34,150 nt of DNA from an uncultured Saprospiraceae bacterium (GTDB taxonomy: Bacteria; Bacteroidota; Bacteroidia; Chitinophagales; Saprospiraceae): the NCBI GenBank assembly GCA_937924145.1, contig CALDTJ010000037.1, positions 1-34,150 of the forward strand. The letters are read 5' to 3'. Each line of letters opens with the position of its first letter. Position 1 is the first letter of the stretch. Position numbers and translations under genes: made by a program. Positions 24,743-31,982 of this stretch are shown piece after piece. Below the pieces are notes generated by a model. The model was not told the DNA's origin, did no database searches, and saw only the letters and a list, made by a program, of their open reading frames with translations.

Positions 24743-26086
24743 ATGGCACAAGTAGAATTAGTTATGCCCAAAATGGGAGAGAGTATTATGGAGGCGACCA
24801 TTATTAAGTGGAATAAAAAAGTAGGGGATAAAGTAGCAGCAGATGAGACGATCTTAGAGATTGCTACCGATAAAGTAGATTCAGAAGTTCCAGCTCCAGT
24901 GGGAGGAATTGTTGCTAAAATCTTATTTGAAGAAGATGAAACTGTTGCTGTTGGACAAGTGATTGCTTTGATTGCAACGGAAGGAGAAGAATCTATGCCT
25001 GAAGCCGCCAAGTCTAATCTAAAAGCGACTCCCAATGGGCAACATTCGAATGATGAAGAGGTCGAATCGGTAGCCGAAGTGTTATCAAATGCTATTCAAT
25101 TAGAAGTAGAAAAAGTATCCAGACCAAACGTTAGTGATCGATTCTATTCTCCTTTAGTAAGAAATATTGCTGAAAAAGAAAATATTTCGATAGAAGAGTT
25201 AGCCTTAGTAACAGGTACAGGATTGAATGGGAGAGTGACGAAAAAAGATATGCTTTCCTATATTAAAGATCGCAAAACAACTACCATTTCTGTCACTACG
25301 AATCCTGATACAACTATCAAAGCTGTAACACAAAAACCTCAACTTACTACTCCCCCAACGATAAAATCTATTTCTGGTGATGTCGAAATTATCGAAATGG
25401 ATAGAATGCGTCGCTTAATTGCTGACCATATGGTTAAGTCCAAGCAAACTTCTCCTCATGTTACTTCTTTCGTAGAAGTGGATGTAACGGAAGTTGTAAA
25501 TTGGCGGAATAAAATAAAAGGAGCGTACAAAGCTAAATATCAAGAAAATATTACCTATACACCAATCTTTATCGAAGCGGTTACAAAAGCATTGAAAGAT
25601 TTTCCGTTAGTAAATGTATCCGTAGATGGGCATAAGATTTTGGTTAAAAAATCAATTAATATAGGCATGGCTACTGCTTTGCCTAATGGCAATTTAATCG
25701 TTCCTGTAATTAAAAATGCGGATCACTTGAATTTGGCAGGACTGAGTAAAAAAGTAAATGATTTAGCTAATAAAGCAAGGAACAATAAACTAAAACCTGC
25801 AGATACTCAAGAAGGTACTTTCACAGTTACGAACATCGGTACTTTTGGAAATACGATGGGTGTTCCAATCATCAATCAACCACAAGCAGCTATTTTAGCA
25901 ATCGGTGCTATCAAAAAGAAACCAGCTGTATTAGAAACAGAGTTTGGCGATGTTATTGCTGTACGACACATGATGTTTTTATCACTTTCTTATGATCATA
26001 GAGTTGTTGATGGCATGTTGGGAGGTTCTTTTCTAAGGAGAATTGGAGATTATTTAGAAGGATTTGATGATACACAAGATATTTAG
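24743..26086 (+). CDS. Dihydrolipoyl acyltransferase, E2 of a 2-oxoacid dehydrogenase complex
   Basis: E2 moves the acyl group from lipoamide to CoA in a 2-oxoacid dehydrogenase complex. Domain order in the 447 residues: one lipoyl domain (1-80, lipoyl lysine K44 in ATDKVDSE), a linker, an E1/E3-binding domain (about 137-177, YSPLVRNIAEKENIS... GRVTKKDML), a threonine and proline-rich linker, and the catalytic domain (about 210-447) with H419 and D423 in SYDHRVVDG. The opening VMPKMGESIMEATI is typical of Bacteroidota proteins of the branched-chain (Bkd) type, but substrate cannot be settled from this gene; no E1 or E3 gene is nearby. It has its own promoter and terminator. Confidence 0.92.
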   Translation: MAQVELVMPKMGESIMEATIIKWNKKVGDKVAADETILEIATDKVDSEVPAPVGGIVAKILFEEDETVAVGQVIALIATEGEESMPEAAKSNLKATPNGQHSNDEEVESVAEVLSNAIQLEVEKVSRPNVSDRFYSPLVRNIAEKENISIEELALVTGTGLNGRVTKKDMLSYIKDRKTTTISVTTNPDTTIKAVTQKPQLTTPPTIKSISGDVEIIEMDRMRRLIADHMVKSKQTSPHVTSFVEVDVTEVVNWRNKIKGAYKAKYQENITYTPIFIEAVTKALKDFPLVNVSVDGHKILVKKSINIGMATALPNGNLIVPVIKNADHLNLAGLSKKVNDLANKARNNKLKPADTQEGTFTVTNIGTFGNTMGVPIINQPQAAILAIGAIKKKPAVLETEFGDVIAVRHMMFLSLSYDHRVVDGMLGGSFLRRIGDYLEGFDDTQDI

Positions 26087-26201
26087 AAATGTTTTTTGCT
26101 GATGCTCTAAAAGCTAGCAATTCGATGCTAATCAGATGAATTATGTATCAAATACTTTTATCTATGTAAAGTTTTGCTTATCTTTATTGGACAATTAATA
26201 G

Positions 26202-26250
26202 AAAGGCAGGAACGTTTTCATTCTTTACAGGAGGAAACGTTCCTGCTTTT
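26202..26250 (+). terminator. Terminator downstream of the E2 gene
   Basis: GCAGGAACGTTT (26206-26217) and AAACGTTCCTGC (26235-26246) make a perfect 12-bp stem, extended by A-run/T-run pairs, then TTTTTATA. It lies 120 bases after the stop, a long 3' UTR. Confidence 0.8.
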
Positions 26251-26572
26251 TATAGTTAATAAAGCGATATTTAAAACGAATTTAACAATAGTAATTTAAA
26301 CAAAAATGTTTACAACTTAGTTGGTATAAATAGCCTTGAGCGGTAAACTACTTTTCTACTACATAATCGGATTTAGAAGTAACTAAAACTTCTTAAGCAC
26401 TTCGCTCTAAAAGTTTCCTTTATTTTTCAGTTGGTTTTTTTAGACACCGAACCGAGTAATTTTATTTTCACTTGTGTGGAAATAAACACTAGAAAAGTCT
26501 CTTTTTAGTAAAAACGAGCGATGAAATACACCAATAATTCATCCCTCAAATTAATAATTAAATATTAGTATT
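26251..26572. other. Long AT-rich leader region before greA
   Basis: About 320 bases without a gene. A weak promoter candidate is TTG (26431-26433) with TAATTTTA (26457-26464), spacer 23, longer than usual. GATGAA and TTCATC arms (about 26520-26544) form a small hairpin 30 bases before the greA ATG. No tRNA or riboswitch was recognised. Confidence 0.35.
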
Positions 26573-27049
26573 ATGGCAAGTTACACGTATTTATCCCAAG
26601 AAGGATATGACAAATTAGTAGCCGAATTAGAAGAGTTGAAAACAACAGGTAGACAGAACGCTGCCGCAGCAATTGCAGAGGCTAGAGAAAAAGGAGATCT
26701 TTCAGAAAACGCAGAATATGATGCAGCAAAAGATGCACAAGGTTTATTAGAAATGAAGATTAGCGAGCTGGACCATGTTATGGCCAATGCTAGAGTACTT
26801 GATGCGAGTCAAGTTGATACTTCTGCCGTTTCTGTTTTTACAACCGTAAGAATCAAAAATGTTAAGAATAAAAAAGAAGTAACCTACACTTTGGTCTCTG
26901 AATCAGAGGCTAATATTAAGGAGAAAAAAATATCTGTCAACTCTCCAGTAGGCAAAGGGTTACTAGGAAAAAAAGTAGGCGAAATAGCTACTGTTGTTAC
27001 TCCTAGAGGTGGGATCGAATTTGAAATAATGGATATTTCTATTTCGTAA
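26573..27049 (+). CDS. greA: Transcription elongation factor GreA
   Basis: GreA enters the secondary channel of RNA polymerase and stimulates cleavage of backtracked transcripts. The 158-residue protein has the N-terminal coiled coil (about 8-75) with the conserved tip, seen here as AREKGDLSENAEYDAAKDAQG, and a C-terminal FKBP-like domain (about 85-158: VRIKNVKNKKEVTYTLVSESEAN, SPVGKGLLGKKVGE). The acidic tip residues (D, E and E in GDLSENAEYD) are present, so cleavage activity is expected. Length is standard. A HIT-family gene follows after 105 bases, a common pair in Bacteroidota, with a perfect hairpin in between. Confidence 0.97.
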   Translation: MASYTYLSQEGYDKLVAELEELKTTGRQNAAAAIAEAREKGDLSENAEYDAAKDAQGLLEMKISELDHVMANARVLDASQVDTSAVSVFTTVRIKNVKNKKEVTYTLVSESEANIKEKKISVNSPVGKGLLGKKVGEIATVVTPRGGIEFEIMDISIS

Positions 27050-27058
27050 AAATGCCTC

Positions 27059-27110
27059 ATTGTCAGAGGTTAGATCTAGTTTTAATTAACTTTACCTAAC
27101 CTCTGACAAT
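27059..27110 (+). terminator. Perfect 15-bp hairpin between greA and the HIT gene
   Basis: ATTGTCAGAGGTTAG (27059-27073) and CTAACCTCTGACAAT (27096-27110), 22-base loop, 9 bases after the greA stop. No U-tract follows, so it may stabilise or process the 3' end, or be a dispersed palindrome, rather than a standard terminator. Confidence 0.55.
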
Positions 27111-27154
27111 TCATACAATAAATGGTCTGAACGACTGACCTCTAAAACAGAAAA

Positions 27155-27550
27155 ATGGCTAGTATCTTTTCAAAAATTGTTGCAGGAGAAATTCCTTCCT
27201 ATAAAATAGCAGAAACAGAAGATTTTTATGCTTTTCTAGATATCTTTCCTGTTGCCAAAGGACATACATTAGTGATTCCCAAAAAAGAAGTTGATTACTA
27301 TTTCGATTTGGACGATGATTTGATTGCTGGTATGAACGTCTTTGCCAAAAAAATAGCTGTTGCCATTAAAAAAGCAATCCCTTGTGAGCGTATTGGAACA
27401 ACTGTCATCGGTTTAGAGGTGCCTCACGCCCACTTACATTTGATTCCGATAAATTCGATTGGTGATATGAATTTTTCTAAGAAATTGAAATTATCTAAAG
27501 AAGAGTTCTTAGAAATAATGGGAAAGATTAAAGCTAATTTAGAAGACTAG
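27155..27550 (+). CDS. HIT family nucleotide-binding hydrolase
   Basis: A histidine-triad protein of the Hint branch, 131 residues. The active-site triad is HAHLHLIP with H91, H93 and H95. The start SIFSKIVAGEIPSYKIAE is the classic Hint N-terminus, and GHTLVIPKKEVD and GTTVIGLEVPH are family motifs. Such proteins hydrolyse nucleoside phosphoramidates or aminoacyl-adenylates; the natural substrate here is unknown. It follows greA in the same direction and converges on ruvC, with a heptamer array in the 63-base gap. Confidence 0.95.
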   Translation: MASIFSKIVAGEIPSYKIAETEDFYAFLDIFPVAKGHTLVIPKKEVDYYFDLDDDLIAGMNVFAKKIAVAIKKAIPCERIGTTVIGLEVPHAHLHLIPINSIGDMNFSKKLKLSKEEFLEIMGKIKANLED

Positions 27551-27552
27551 TA

Positions 27553-27581
27553 CAGTTGAGCAGTAGGCAGTTTGCAGTTGG
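27553..27581 (+). repeat. Heptamer array 2 (CAGTWGG-like)
   Basis: Units CAGTTGAG (27553, 8 bases), CAGTAGG (27561), CAGTTTG (27568) and CAGTTGG (27575). It begins 2 bases after the HIT stop codon, in the same orientation as the gene. The rest of the HIT-ruvC gap shows no terminator hairpin. Confidence 0.65.
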
Positions 27582-27613
27582 TTACTTAGGGTTCTCTATT
27601 TTATAAAAAACCT

Positions 27614-28180
27614 TTATTTCTTTACTCTACCAGGATTATTATCCAAAAATCCTTTCCAGCCACTGTATTGACCTCGTTTACCTAAGACACTAGATGATTG
27701 ATAATAATGACAAACCGCAGCGGCAAGTGCATCCGTAGCATCTAGAGAAAGCTGTGTTAATTTTTGATTTAAGATAGATTCCAGCATTGCTGCTACTTGT
27801 TCTTTCGAAGCGTTTCCACTACCCGTAACAGATTGTTTTATTTTTTTAGGTGCGTATTCTGTCATCTCCACTCCTTTGGTAATTGCAGCGGCAATCGCAA
27901 CTCCTTGTGCCCTCCCTAACTTTAACATTGATTGAACATTTTTACCGAAAAATGGTGCCTCAATTGCCATTTCTTTAGGTTGATATTGCTCAATTAATTC
28001 TTGAATCCTTTCAAAAATTCTTTTTAATTTAAGTTGGTGACTTCCCAAATGACTTAACTTCAGAACACCGTGCTGTACTAAGATTATTTTTTTCTTTCTG
28101 ATTTCAATAACAGCATACCCCAAGATGTTTGTTCCGGGATCAATGCCTAATAATTTATACGTATCAGAAGAGTGTTGCAT
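27614..28180 (-). CDS. ruvC: Holliday junction endonuclease RuvC
   Basis: RuvC cuts Holliday junctions symmetrically as a dimer, in concert with RuvAB, finishing recombinational repair. The 188-residue protein carries the acidic catalytic set of the RNase H-like fold: D14 in LGIDPGTN, E74 in MAIEAPFFGKN, and D147/D150 in SLDATDALAAAVCHY. The GRAQGVAIAAA and EYAPKKIKQSVTGSGNASKEQV segments are also typical. Length is slightly above E. coli RuvC (173). ruvA and ruvB are not in this window. The gene is preceded on the same strand by the PorT-like barrel gene, with the 8-base periodic array between them. Confidence 0.95.
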   Translation of the reverse strand: MQHSSDTYKLLGIDPGTNILGYAVIEIRKKKIILVQHGVLKLSHLGSHQLKLKRIFERIQELIEQYQPKEMAIEAPFFGKNVQSMLKLGRAQGVAIAAAITKGVEMTEYAPKKIKQSVTGSGNASKEQVAAMLESILNQKLTQLSLDATDALAAAVCHYYQSSSVLGKRGQYSGWKGFLDNNPGRVKK

Positions 28181-28186
28181 GAAGAA

Positions 28187-28252
28187 GCTGATGAGATGAC
28201 AAGGTAATGAACTAATGAGGTAAATCCCCCATTAGCTCATCAACTCATTCCT
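28187..28252 (-). repeat. 8-base periodic array that folds back on itself
   Basis: On the plus strand four 8-base units of pattern nnTRATGA (GCTGATGA, GATGACAA, GGTAATGA, ACTAATGA; 28187-28218) are followed by three units in inverted orientation (28230-28252). In the minus-strand transcript, 28242-28230 and 28217-28205 pair over 13 positions (11 Watson-Crick, 2 G-U), so the hairpin is better on the transcribed strand than its mirror. It lies between the PorT-like gene end and the ruvC start. Confidence 0.5.
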
Positions 28253-28278
28253 TAGTGAAATTCATTTTTTATTGTCCC

Positions 28279-29166
28279 TTAGAAACTGAATCCAATGGAA
28301 AACTGCAAAGCAACATTGCGATCTTTATCCGATCTAGGAACGAAGTTTTGCGAACCATCTAGAGCCACTTTTGATACATCGTATCCATCTTTGGTTACGT
28401 CGCTCAGTCCATAATTAAACCTCCCGCCAATAAAAAGACCTTGGTTCCAGTAGTAATAAGCACCGACATTTAGCCCTAAATCAATAGTATTGAAATATTT
28501 GCCTCTGTCATCTGGAAATTGGTAATATGCTTGTAAGATTCTAGGAATATTCTGAGGAGTTCCGTCTACATTAATCGTTGTTGTGCCAAGACCAAAATCT
28601 ACTTCTCCTGGGTTGTCTTTTTTATATTTATAATCTAAGGTTGCAATAAAATTGTCTATTGGACTACCAGCTTGAGAGCGGCCATCATTAAAACCCAATT
28701 CTCCAGTTGCAGTAGATGCAATCAAAAAACCTATATTCACACCTCCTTCTATCTCAAATTTTCCAAACTTCCCATATAATAAAACAGGAATGTCAAAATA
28801 AGCGTTTGAGATATTTAAGTTAATTCTTTGATTGCCTGTCAAAACAATATTTGATCCAACATCCGTTGGCAAAATTTGATATCCTGGGCCATTGTAATTA
28901 TAATCGGTTCCCTTCTGAGAATAGAGTAATTCCCACTTGATGCCAACTAAATCAGTAAACCAATACCTAAATAATGCACCTACAAAAAAGCCATTTGCAT
29001 TATCATTAATTTCTAATGCTGTCTCGCCATTCATTTCAGATGGACCATCTATTTTTGACAAACTTACTCCAGTTTTAAAACCGTAGGTTAAGGTTTGTGC
29101 TTGCGCAGTAAGACTCTCTATACTAAAAAAGCTAAGAATAAATAAAGCTAGGACTAATTTTTTCAT
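28279..29166 (-). CDS. PorT-like outer-membrane beta-barrel protein
   Basis: A 295-residue predicted outer-membrane protein. The signal peptide is MKKLVLALFILSFFSIESLTAQA (about 23 residues). The mature protein opens with LTYGFKTGVSLSKIDGP, the usual start of the PorT/OMP_b-brl_2 family, followed by alternating amphipathic strands (IKWELLYSQKGTDY, ISNAYFDIPVLLYGKFGKFEIEGGVNIG, GLNVGAYYYW, LFIGGRFNYGL) and a terminal aromatic residue (ALQFSIGFSF), as barrels require. The family is abundant in Bacteroidota and individual functions are mostly unknown; it need not be the PorT of type IX secretion. It has its own -7 box and stands apart from tonB by a terminator. Confidence 0.8.
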   Translation of the reverse strand: MKKLVLALFILSFFSIESLTAQAQTLTYGFKTGVSLSKIDGPSEMNGETALEINDNANGFFVGALFRYWFTDLVGIKWELLYSQKGTDYNYNGPGYQILPTDVGSNIVLTGNQRINLNISNAYFDIPVLLYGKFGKFEIEGGVNIGFLIASTATGELGFNDGRSQAGSPIDNFIATLDYKYKKDNPGEVDFGLGTTTINVDGTPQNIPRILQAYYQFPDDRGKYFNTIDLGLNVGAYYYWNQGLFIGGRFNYGLSDVTKDGYDVSKVALDGSQNFVPRSDKDRNVALQFSIGFSF

Positions 29167-29272
29167 GATCAGTAATTGGTGATTGATTTAGATACTATCC
29201 TTCTCAAACGAAAAAAATGAATACCTAGTTCTTAATTAACAGTATTAAATTGGTAAACGACCAATTGATTTA

Positions 29273-29280
29273 CAAACGTA
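29273..29280 (-). promoter_or_regulatory. -7 box of the PorT-like gene
   Basis: The minus strand reads TACGTTTG, matching TAnnTTTG. It is 107 bases upstream of the ATG and immediately downstream of the tonB terminator. Confidence 0.5.
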
Positions 29281-29288
29281 CTCAAAAT

Positions 29289-29323
29289 AAAAAAGCTGCC
29301 CCAGATTCTGAGACAGCTTTTTT
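29289..29323 (-). terminator. Terminator of the gcvH-vanZ-tonB run
   Basis: AAAAAAGCTG (29289-29298) and CAGCTTTTTT (29314-29323) pair perfectly over 10 bp, with further partial pairing (CAG/CTG) inside the loop. It lies 27 bases after the tonB stop and has runs on both sides. Confidence 0.85.
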
Positions 29324-29349
29324 ATATTAAGGTATAAGAATAAAGTATT

Positions 29350-30270
29350 TTACTCTAAACGGAATTTAACAGGAAGGTTAAATTGAACCCTTACGGATTT
29401 ACCTCTCTGCTTTCCTGGTGTCCATTTCAAGCCTTGAGTGTTCATCAAGTTTACTACTCTTAGAGCCTCGGCACCACATTGTGCGCCAATATCTCTAACA
29501 GTTCTAGCATCTTGAATAGAACCATCCTTTTCAACTACGAATTGGATTACCACTGTTCCTTCTACACCATTTTCTCTGGCGATTGCTGGATACTTGATGT
29601 TTTTGTAAATGAACGCTAACATCTTCTTATCCGCACAAGCTTTTTTTGCTTTGTTATCACCTGCTTCGTTTTCACAACCTGGAAAACGTGGCATTTGTTC
29701 CACTACCTTAAAGATTTCCTCTACTTCAGGCTCTGGCGGTGGTGGCGGTGGTGGTGGTGGCGGTGGTGGTGCCTCAGGTCTTGGAGGTGGCGGAGGAGTT
29801 TCCTCTTCTTCATCCAATGTCTGATCTTCGAAGACAGGTTGTTCCTCATCTTCAATTTCTTCTTCTGGCACCTCTTCGATCACCGGTGGTGGTGGCGGAG
29901 GTGGTGGCGGTGGCGGTTCGGCCGTTCTAGGCGGCTCTACCTCGAAGTCTTCTGGAATCTCTAATGCATCATCTGGAATATCTACGACTGCGTCGTAAGA
30001 AGTCCAATTAAATGCAAGTACTGTAGTTAGAAGTGCTAAAGCTAAGCCAGCATTCCAAATCGGCCCACTCCATCTGAATGCGTTTGCCTCTGGATACTTG
30101 TTTCTCGCCGATAATGGCGTGTGACCAGCCTCTTTATACTTCTCAGTAAGAACTCCTTCTTCCTTCTCTTTTAGATTGTTCCGCAATAAAAATATTGCGC
30201 CAACAATCAAAACAATGATGGCTACGATTGCTCCTAAGAGCGCGTTGCCACTAATTGCGAGTTGGTCCAT
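29350..30270 (-). CDS. TonB family energy transducer with an additional N-terminal membrane helix
   Basis: TonB proteins carry proton-motive energy from ExbB/ExbD to outer-membrane receptors. The preferred ATG at 30268-30270 gives MDQLAISGN and 306 residues; the longer frame would add 15 residues overlapping vanZ. Layout: membrane helix about 8-28 (LLGAIVAIIVLIVGAIFLL), a basic/polar stretch, a second helix about 76-93 (AGLALALLTTVLAFNW), two long proline runs separated by an acidic linker (about 108-190), and a TonB C-terminal domain (about 200-306, YPAIARENGVEGTVVIQFVVEKDGS... FNLPVKFRLE). Usual TonB has only one helix. The proline runs are coded by CCACCG-type repeats prone to slippage. 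The ATG is one base after the vanZ stop, so translation is probably coupled. No exbB or exbD is present. Confidence 0.88.
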   Translation of the reverse strand: MDQLAISGNALLGAIVAIIVLIVGAIFLLRNNLKEKEEGVLTEKYKEAGHTPLSARNKYPEANAFRWSGPIWNAGLALALLTTVLAFNWTSYDAVVDIPDDALEIPEDFEVEPPRTAEPPPPPPPPPPPVIEEVPEEEIEDEEQPVFEDQTLDEEEETPPPPPRPEAPPPPPPPPPPPPEPEVEEIFKVVEQMPRFPGCENEAGDNKAKKACADKKMLAFIYKNIKYPAIARENGVEGTVVIQFVVEKDGSIQDARTVRDIGAQCGAEALRVVNLMNTQGLKWTPGKQRGKSVRVQFNLPVKFRLE

Positions 30271-30271
30271 G

Positions 30272-30637
30272 TTACCGAGTTTTGTGATAAATATATTTAA
30301 AAAATAAAATTCCAATTAAAGAACCGCTAATATTAGCAATAATATCTAAGACCTCAAAATATCTATTTGGAAAAAATGAATATTGCATAATTTCCAAGCT
30401 AATTCCATAGATCGAACTAATAATCAGCGATTTAAGTAACGCTTTTTTTTGTATGCCTTGATTTTTTTTATAAAAACCAAAAGCTATCAAAAACGTCAAT
30501 ATTCCATAAAAAATTAGATGCCCCAATTTGTCTACTGCTAAGAAATCCCAAACAGTAGGAGGTAATTGAATACTTGGGCCGCTAGATAAATAAAGAATCA
30601 AACCGCCCCATAAAATAGCTGGAATAAAATATTTCAA
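30272..30637 (-). CDS. VanZ family membrane protein
   Basis: A small integral membrane protein of 121 residues with about four hydrophobic helices: FIPAILWGGLILYLSSG, LGHLIFYGILTFLIAFGF, a central helix (SLIISSIYGISLEIMQYSF) and IIANISGSLIGILFF. The motifs DKLGHLIFYGIL and YGISLEIMQYFF-like SLEIMQYSFFPNRYFEVLDIIAN are the VanZ-like signature. The name comes from a teicoplanin resistance gene, but most members have no known link to resistance. Context in Bacteroidota is often gcvH-vanZ-tonB as here; the functional reason is unknown. The stop is one base from the tonB ATG. Confidence 0.85.
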   Translation of the reverse strand: MKYFIPAILWGGLILYLSSGPSIQLPPTVWDFLAVDKLGHLIFYGILTFLIAFGFYKKNQGIQKKALLKSLIISSIYGISLEIMQYSFFPNRYFEVLDIIANISGSLIGILFFKYIYHKTR

Positions 30638-30687
30638 ACTGTTCAGTTATGCTTTCAAAATAGTTAGATGCACCTTCTTTTTATTTT

Positions 30688-30737
30688 GGTGGGTAATCTC
30701 ATAAAAAAATATTTTTTTTATAAAATCATTACCTACC
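30688..30737 (-). terminator. Long AT-rich hairpin after gcvH
   Basis: GGTGGGTAAT (30688-30697) pairs with ATTACCTACC (30728-30737) over 10 positions with one G-U, and the inside contains a second A/T stem (ATAAAAAAA with TTTTTTTTAT). It starts 18 bases beyond the gcvH stop. It may attenuate transcription into vanZ-tonB. Confidence 0.5.
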
Positions 30738-30755
30738 CTATTAAATTTAACCGCC

Positions 30756-31145
30756 TTACGCTACTAATGCCTCATAGGCTGCTGCATCCATTAATGTTCC
30801 CAATTCTTCCAAGTCTGAAAGTTCGATTTTTATAATCCAACCTTCTCCATAAGGATCAGAATTTATTAAAGTTGGATCATCTCCATCGTTCTCGTCTAAT
30901 TTTGGATTAAATTCTGTTACGGTTCCAGAGACAGGCATGTATAAGTCAGAAGTTGTTTTAACTGCTTCAACGGTTCCGAACACTTCCCCCATGGCTATAT
31001 CTTCACCAACCGTTTCTACTTCTACAAAAACTAACTCCCCTAACTCTCCTTGTGCATAATCAGTAATACCAATTGTAGCTATATTTCCATCAATTCGAAT
31101 CCACTCGTGCTCTTCTGTATATTTTAATTCTTTTGGTAAATTCAT
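30756..31145 (-). CDS. gcvH: Glycine cleavage system H protein
   Basis: GcvH is the lipoylated carrier that shuttles the aminomethyl group of glycine between the P, T and L proteins. The 129-residue protein shows the whole family pattern: LKYTEEHEWIRIDGNIATIGITDYAQGELGELVFVE split at about 7-42, then FGTVEAVKTTSDLYMPVSG with the lipoyl lysine K63, and DPYGEGWIIKIELSDLEEL near the end. Length and start are standard. gcvP and gcvT are not in the window. In its Bacteroidota context it is often near vanZ and tonB. A TACATTTG box lies 57 bases upstream; I see no glycine riboswitch in the leader. Confidence 0.97.
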   Translation of the reverse strand: MNLPKELKYTEEHEWIRIDGNIATIGITDYAQGELGELVFVEVETVGEDIAMGEVFGTVEAVKTTSDLYMPVSGTVTEFNPKLDENDGDDPTLINSDPYGEGWIIKIELSDLEELGTLMDAAAYEALVA

Positions 31146-31485
31146 ATTAATTTTTTTGTTAATACAAGTCTGTATAGAAGAAAATTATATTTTGAAAATC
31201 TCAAATGTAAGCGATTTTTTCAATGTATTCTAACAAAATAGAATTAGGTTTTATTATTTTTTCGAAAATGTAGAATATAAGTGCTGGGACGCAAGTATCT
31301 ACAGTATAGTGGAAAAGGTTCTTATTAATTTTTTCAATAAATTAAATTGATTATAATCGATTGAGAGTTAAAATAAGCGACATACATGAAATTGACATAA
31401 ACTTGACCTGTCGATAAACAGCAAGTTTATTAACTGAGTTTTAATTTGTAATCTTGAAATGAGCTCTTAATAGGAGAGTTCTTAA
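31146..31485. other. Intergenic region upstream of gcvH
   Basis: Holds the gcvH -7 box and otherwise AT-rich sequence with no convincing open frame. Near the right end GAGCTCT and AGAGTTC (about 31460-31480) form a short imperfect stem just after the stop of the next gene on this strand, possibly its weak terminator. Confidence 0.4.
31202..31209 (-). promoter_or_regulatory. -7 box of gcvH
   Basis: The minus strand reads TACATTTG, an exact TAnnTTTG match and identical to the porV box. Predicted leader about 50 bases. Confidence 0.6.
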
Positions 31486-31854
31486 CTAATGTTTGATGTA
31501 ATAAAGCAAAAGGGTAATTGTGACTAATAATAAAGAAGTTAAGACTACTGCACCGATTTGTTGATACAAGAATTTTTGCTCTTCTTTTTTCTTTAGTGCT
31601 TTGCGCTCTGCTGCTTGTCTTTCGTTGACGCCTAAGTCATATTTAAAACCATCATCCCCTTCTTCAATTTGTAGTTCACAAATTTCTTCATTGATTAAGA
31701 ATGAATATTTTTTTGCCTTAAATACGTTAAAGTCAATGATGAGTACGTTTGAATTGAGGTGGATAACTAAGTGACCTGTCTTAATGCCGTGTAGAATTCC
31801 GACAACATGTTGCCTACCGAAATGATCCCAATAAGTCCAATGAAATTGATTCAT
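31486..31854 (-). CDS. Small tail-anchored protein of unknown function
   Basis: I do not recognise this 122-residue protein. The first 75 residues are predicted beta-rich (WTYWDHFGRQHVVGILHG, HLVIHLNSNVLIIDFNVF, YSFLINEEICELQIEEG). A highly charged helix follows (about 78-94, ERQAAERKALKKKEEQK), then one C-terminal membrane helix (about 99-120, IGAVVLTSLLLVTITLLLYYI). There is no signal peptide, so a cytoplasmic domain held by a C-terminal anchor is likely. The start codon region is duplicated: TACTATGAAT occurs at the start and again 19 bases upstream, where ATG opens a four-codon frame. It stands between gcvH and the helicase gene without obvious partners. Confidence 0.6.
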   Translation of the reverse strand: MNQFHWTYWDHFGRQHVVGILHGIKTGHLVIHLNSNVLIIDFNVFKAKKYSFLINEEICELQIEEGDDGFKYDLGVNERQAAERKALKKKEEQKFLYQQIGAVVLTSLLLVTITLLLYYIKH

Positions 31855-31877
31855 AGTATCAATGTTTATTCATAGTA
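31849..31877 (-). repeat. Duplicated translation start site
   Basis: ATTCATAGTA (TACTATGAAT on the coding strand) occurs at 31849-31858, containing the start codon of the tail-anchored protein, and at 31868-31877. The upstream copy's ATG opens M-N-K-H then TGA, ending before the true start. Confidence 0.45.
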
Positions 31878-31982
31878 AATTTTAAATGAGCGTCATTAAA
31901 GGCGATGGTAAGAATAAACAAAATACAAAAAAATCTAATGCTATGCTATTTTCTAGCAAAAATTAACACTTACAGGGAATTA

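Noticed and set aside
26318-26390. tRNA-like sequence (AGTTGGTATAAATAGC resembling a D-arm)
   Set aside because: No T-arm GGTTCGANTCC motif, no acceptor-stem pairing and no anticodon arm in register.
29609-29964. Open frames on the plus strand rich in Gly, Trp and Arg
   Set aside because: They are the reverse side of the proline-rich tonB repeats; low-complexity shadows.
30272-30637. Glycopeptide resistance gene
   Set aside because: VanZ-like proteins are widespread and no van cluster is present.
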